Positions 62,063 to 64,000 of a stretch of 64,000 bases of DNA are shown here, piece after piece. Position numbers and translations under genes: made by a program. Each line of letters begins with the position of its first letter. The first letter of the stretch is position 1. The notes beneath the pieces are model-generated. The model ran no database searches and was not told the DNA's origin. It worked only from the letters and a program-made list of their open reading frames with translations. This stretch comes from Pseudoalteromonas carrageenovora IAM 12662. GTDB taxonomy: Bacteria; Pseudomonadota; Gammaproteobacteria; Enterobacterales; Alteromonadaceae. Location of the stretch: the NCBI RefSeq assembly GCF_900239935.1, contig NZ_LT965928.1, positions 2,311,520 through 2,375,519 on the forward strand, read 5' to 3'.

Positions 62063-63715
62063 ATGAATAACAATTTTATTTTAACATCTGCAAGTCGCTG
62101 GTCTTTGGCAATTTGCATGTTGGTCGCGCTGTTCAATTCAGGGGGGTCATCGGCCGTTGAATTCGGTTCCGAAGCAGCAATCAGCTCCTCACCGTTGCCC
62201 CTGTTGACAGAAAAATCATCTAAATACCAGCGTCCGACTAATTGGGCACGATATAGACCCGCAATGCACCTGACCCCCGAAAAACACTGGATGAACGATC
62301 CTCAGCGTCCAATTATGATTGACGGTATCTGGCACTACTATTACCTTTACAATGCCGATTATCCTATAGGGAATGGTACTGAGTGGTACCACGCAACCTC
62401 GGTTGACCTTGTGCACTGGCAAGATCACGGCGTGGCAATTGATAAGTATAAGAATGGCCTCGGCGATATTGAAACCGGCAGCGCAGTAATTGACATCAAT
62501 AACACTGCAGGCTTCGGTCCTGGCGCGGTAATCGCCATTATGACTCAACAGCACGAGGGTGTGCAGCGTCAATCACTCTTTGTCTCTACTGACGGCGGCT
62601 ATCGATTTAAGGCCTACCAAGACAACCCTATTATGGACAACCCAGGATCCCAGCATTGGCGTGATCCTAAAATAGTCTGGGACGACACGCGCAATGAATG
62701 GTTGATGGTTCTGGCTGAGGGTCATAAGATCGGCTTTTACACATCGCCCGATTTGAAGCATTGGAAGTATCAGTCTGGGTTCAAGCGCAGCGACCTTGGA
62801 ATTCTGGAATGTCCAGACCTGTTTCGGATGTCGGTCAACGGTGACACTGCAACTACACGATGGGTGCTGGTAACTGGCGCGAACGGCTTTAAAAAAGGAA
62901 TGACTACGGGAACTGTGTACTGGACCGGAGAATGGGACGGAGAACATTTCACCGCTGATCGCGATGAACCTCAATGGCTAGACTTCGGCGCCGACTTTTA
63001 TGCCACAGTGACATGGGACGACCCCCGCAACAATGACGCCGAACGCCTTACTTCGCGCTATGCCATCGGTTGGCTCAATAACTGGGCCTACGCCACCAAA
63101 CTCCCAACCGATGACTGGCACGGGGGAGCTAACTCGGTCGTACGGCGCATCATGCTTCAGTCCGTCGACGGTAAGCCACAACTTGTATCGCAACCCATAA
63201 ATGCGATCAACAAACTTGAAGGCAGTACAGTAGCTCGATCTAATATTCGGGTGACGGAAGCGTCGAAAACGACACTTCCTCAACCTCCGTCCGACGCCTA
63301 CCGTCTCCGTGTGAAGATTAATGCAGATTCAGATGCTAAAGAGGTCCGCTTCCGACTTAAGGAAGGAAAAAAGCACTTTTCTATCGTTGGGTACAACCTT
63401 GCGAATGACACTGTATTTATCCAACGCGATAGTGATGCTATAGCCAATGCGATGCCCAAAGTATATCGCGAGGTTCGAAAGTCGCCCGTACAAATGCGCG
63501 ATGGCTTTGTCATGTTGGATATCATTGTAGATACAACATCCATTGAGGTCTTTGTAAATAACGGAGAAGTTGTACTTTCAAATCTTGTATTCGGTGCCCC
63601 CGGAGCAAATGGCCTCTCTGTCGAGTCAATTGGAGGAAATACCGAACTGAGCTTATTTGAGCTAGCTCCTTTGAAGGTTGCCCCGATTATTCGCAGTAAA
63701 GGTAATACGCGCTAG
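62063..63715 (+). CDS. GH32 family levanase-type fructanase, secreted
   Basis: It hydrolyses fructan or sucrose-type fructosides. I chose the ATG at 62063 (MNNNFILTSASRW), with AAGGAG upstream; the open frame starts 29 codons earlier. It has 550 residues. The signal is 1-30 or so (ending GGSSA). GH32 motifs: nucleophile Asp79 in HWMNDPQRP, Asp201 in WRDPK and acid/base Glu249 in LECPD. A C-terminal beta-sandwich (about 400-540) follows. NDPQRP replaces the usual NDPNG. High-GC like levansucrase, 266 bp downstream of it, probably cotranscribed or with its own promoter (a weak hairpin lies at 61833-61868). Confidence 0.92.
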   Translation: MNNNFILTSASRWSLAICMLVALFNSGGSSAVEFGSEAAISSSPLPLLTEKSSKYQRPTNWARYRPAMHLTPEKHWMNDPQRPIMIDGIWHYYYLYNADYPIGNGTEWYHATSVDLVHWQDHGVAIDKYKNGLGDIETGSAVIDINNTAGFGPGAVIAIMTQQHEGVQRQSLFVSTDGGYRFKAYQDNPIMDNPGSQHWRDPKIVWDDTRNEWLMVLAEGHKIGFYTSPDLKHWKYQSGFKRSDLGILECPDLFRMSVNGDTATTRWVLVTGANGFKKGMTTGTVYWTGEWDGEHFTADRDEPQWLDFGADFYATVTWDDPRNNDAERLTSRYAIGWLNNWAYATKLPTDDWHGGANSVVRRIMLQSVDGKPQLVSQPINAINKLEGSTVARSNIRVTEASKTTLPQPPSDAYRLRVKINADSDAKEVRFRLKEGKKHFSIVGYNLANDTVFIQRDSDAIANAMPKVYREVRKSPVQMRDGFVMLDIIVDTTSIEVFVNNGEVVLSNLVFGAPGANGLSVESIGGNTELSLFELAPLKVAPIIRSKGNTR

Positions 63716-64000
63716 GCCTATGCTCCCGTGAAATTTTCGCCTAGATTGTATTTTAAGGTGTTGCTGGTTATTGTGTAATTAATAGATATCGTTCCAATGT
63801 GCTATCTCTCTATGAACAAAGAAGCTCGACAGCTATTGAAGTGAATTGAGCTTCCTGAAAAAACAATGATGTGGGTCTAGTTGTACATCAGATTGACAAA
63901 GCCAGAGAGATGTTGATAACTCTATAATTCACACGGAGTTTGATTTGAAATTTATCAACTAAAGTAGAGGGCTATATTTGTAATTCGTATCAGCTATTTT
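63716..64000. other. Right-hand end without a recognised gene
   Basis: 285 bp, returning to AT-rich composition. Only very short frames are present; one is a 10-codon frame at 63813. It marks the right border of the higher-GC island, though the unit may continue beyond the window. Confidence 0.5.

Noticed and set aside
57540..63715. Sugar transporter, levansucrase and levanase as one operon
   Set aside because: A strong terminator at 58973-59010 and 1.25 kb without genes separate the transporter, and its base composition is host-like.

Overview
The window looks like chromosome of a marine gammaproteobacterium of the order Alteromonadales, most likely Pseudoalteromonas. This rests on gene content and order, low GC over most of its length, and families typical of that group (TIGR03503, DUF3549/DUF3301, TonB receptors with TPR-sulfotransferases). 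I ran no database search, so the genus is an inference.

Positions 1-9.7 kb are conserved core. Two tRNA-Asp genes, a TIGR03503 membrane protein, dnaQ, rnhA, a YafS-like methyltransferase, gloB and mltD repeat the enterobacterial order aspV-dnaQ-rnhA-yafS-gloB-mltD. A 264-bp MITE-like element follows, then the yqcC-truC-yqcA operon and a DUF3549/DUF3301 pair. At 9.76-10.2 kb lies a CsrB-type small RNA on the minus strand. It has about 26 GGA motifs, its own terminator, and a GacA/UvrY-type box roughly 200 bp upstream of the predicted start. Positions 10.5-25.5 kb continue with small conserved proteins, syd/queF (divergent), a cyclophilin lipoprotein, tamB/tamA, rraB, radD, a short H-NS-like protein and a secreted S9 peptidase.

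Positions 25.9-41.5 kb are accessory and AT-rich. They hold two large TonB-dependent receptors with near-identical leaders, a DUF547 protein plus a decayed second copy, a TPR/2OG-Fe(II) protein, and two TPR-sulfotransferases. The housekeeping polB gene sits among them. The cluster looks like an uptake module for a complex, perhaps peptide-like, substrate.

Positions 41.6-46.4 kb form a forward gene string: dinG, a TSUP transporter, priC, a histone-deacetylase-like hydrolase, a ComFB-like protein and a 50-residue YbaM homologue. At 47.9-53.1 kb is the most system-like locus. It contains an ECF sigma factor, a membrane anti-sigma factor, a lipoprotein, a divergent secreted S8 protease, and an operon for a secreted low-complexity protein and an outer-membrane beta-barrel. 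The sigma gene and the low-complexity operon share the same ECF-type promoter (GGAAT, 16-17 bp, CGTCTTC), so this looks like an autoregulated envelope regulon with local targets.

Positions 53.2-57.1 kb hold a VRR-NUC nuclease fused to a DEDDh exonuclease, a cysteine phosphatase and an unrecognised membrane/coiled-coil protein. From 57.5 kb there is a sugar MFS transporter, then a 1.25-kb non-coding stretch with two LacI-type operators. It leads to a higher-GC levansucrase (GH68) and levanase-type (GH32) pair that looks horizontally acquired and dedicated to fructan synthesis and use.
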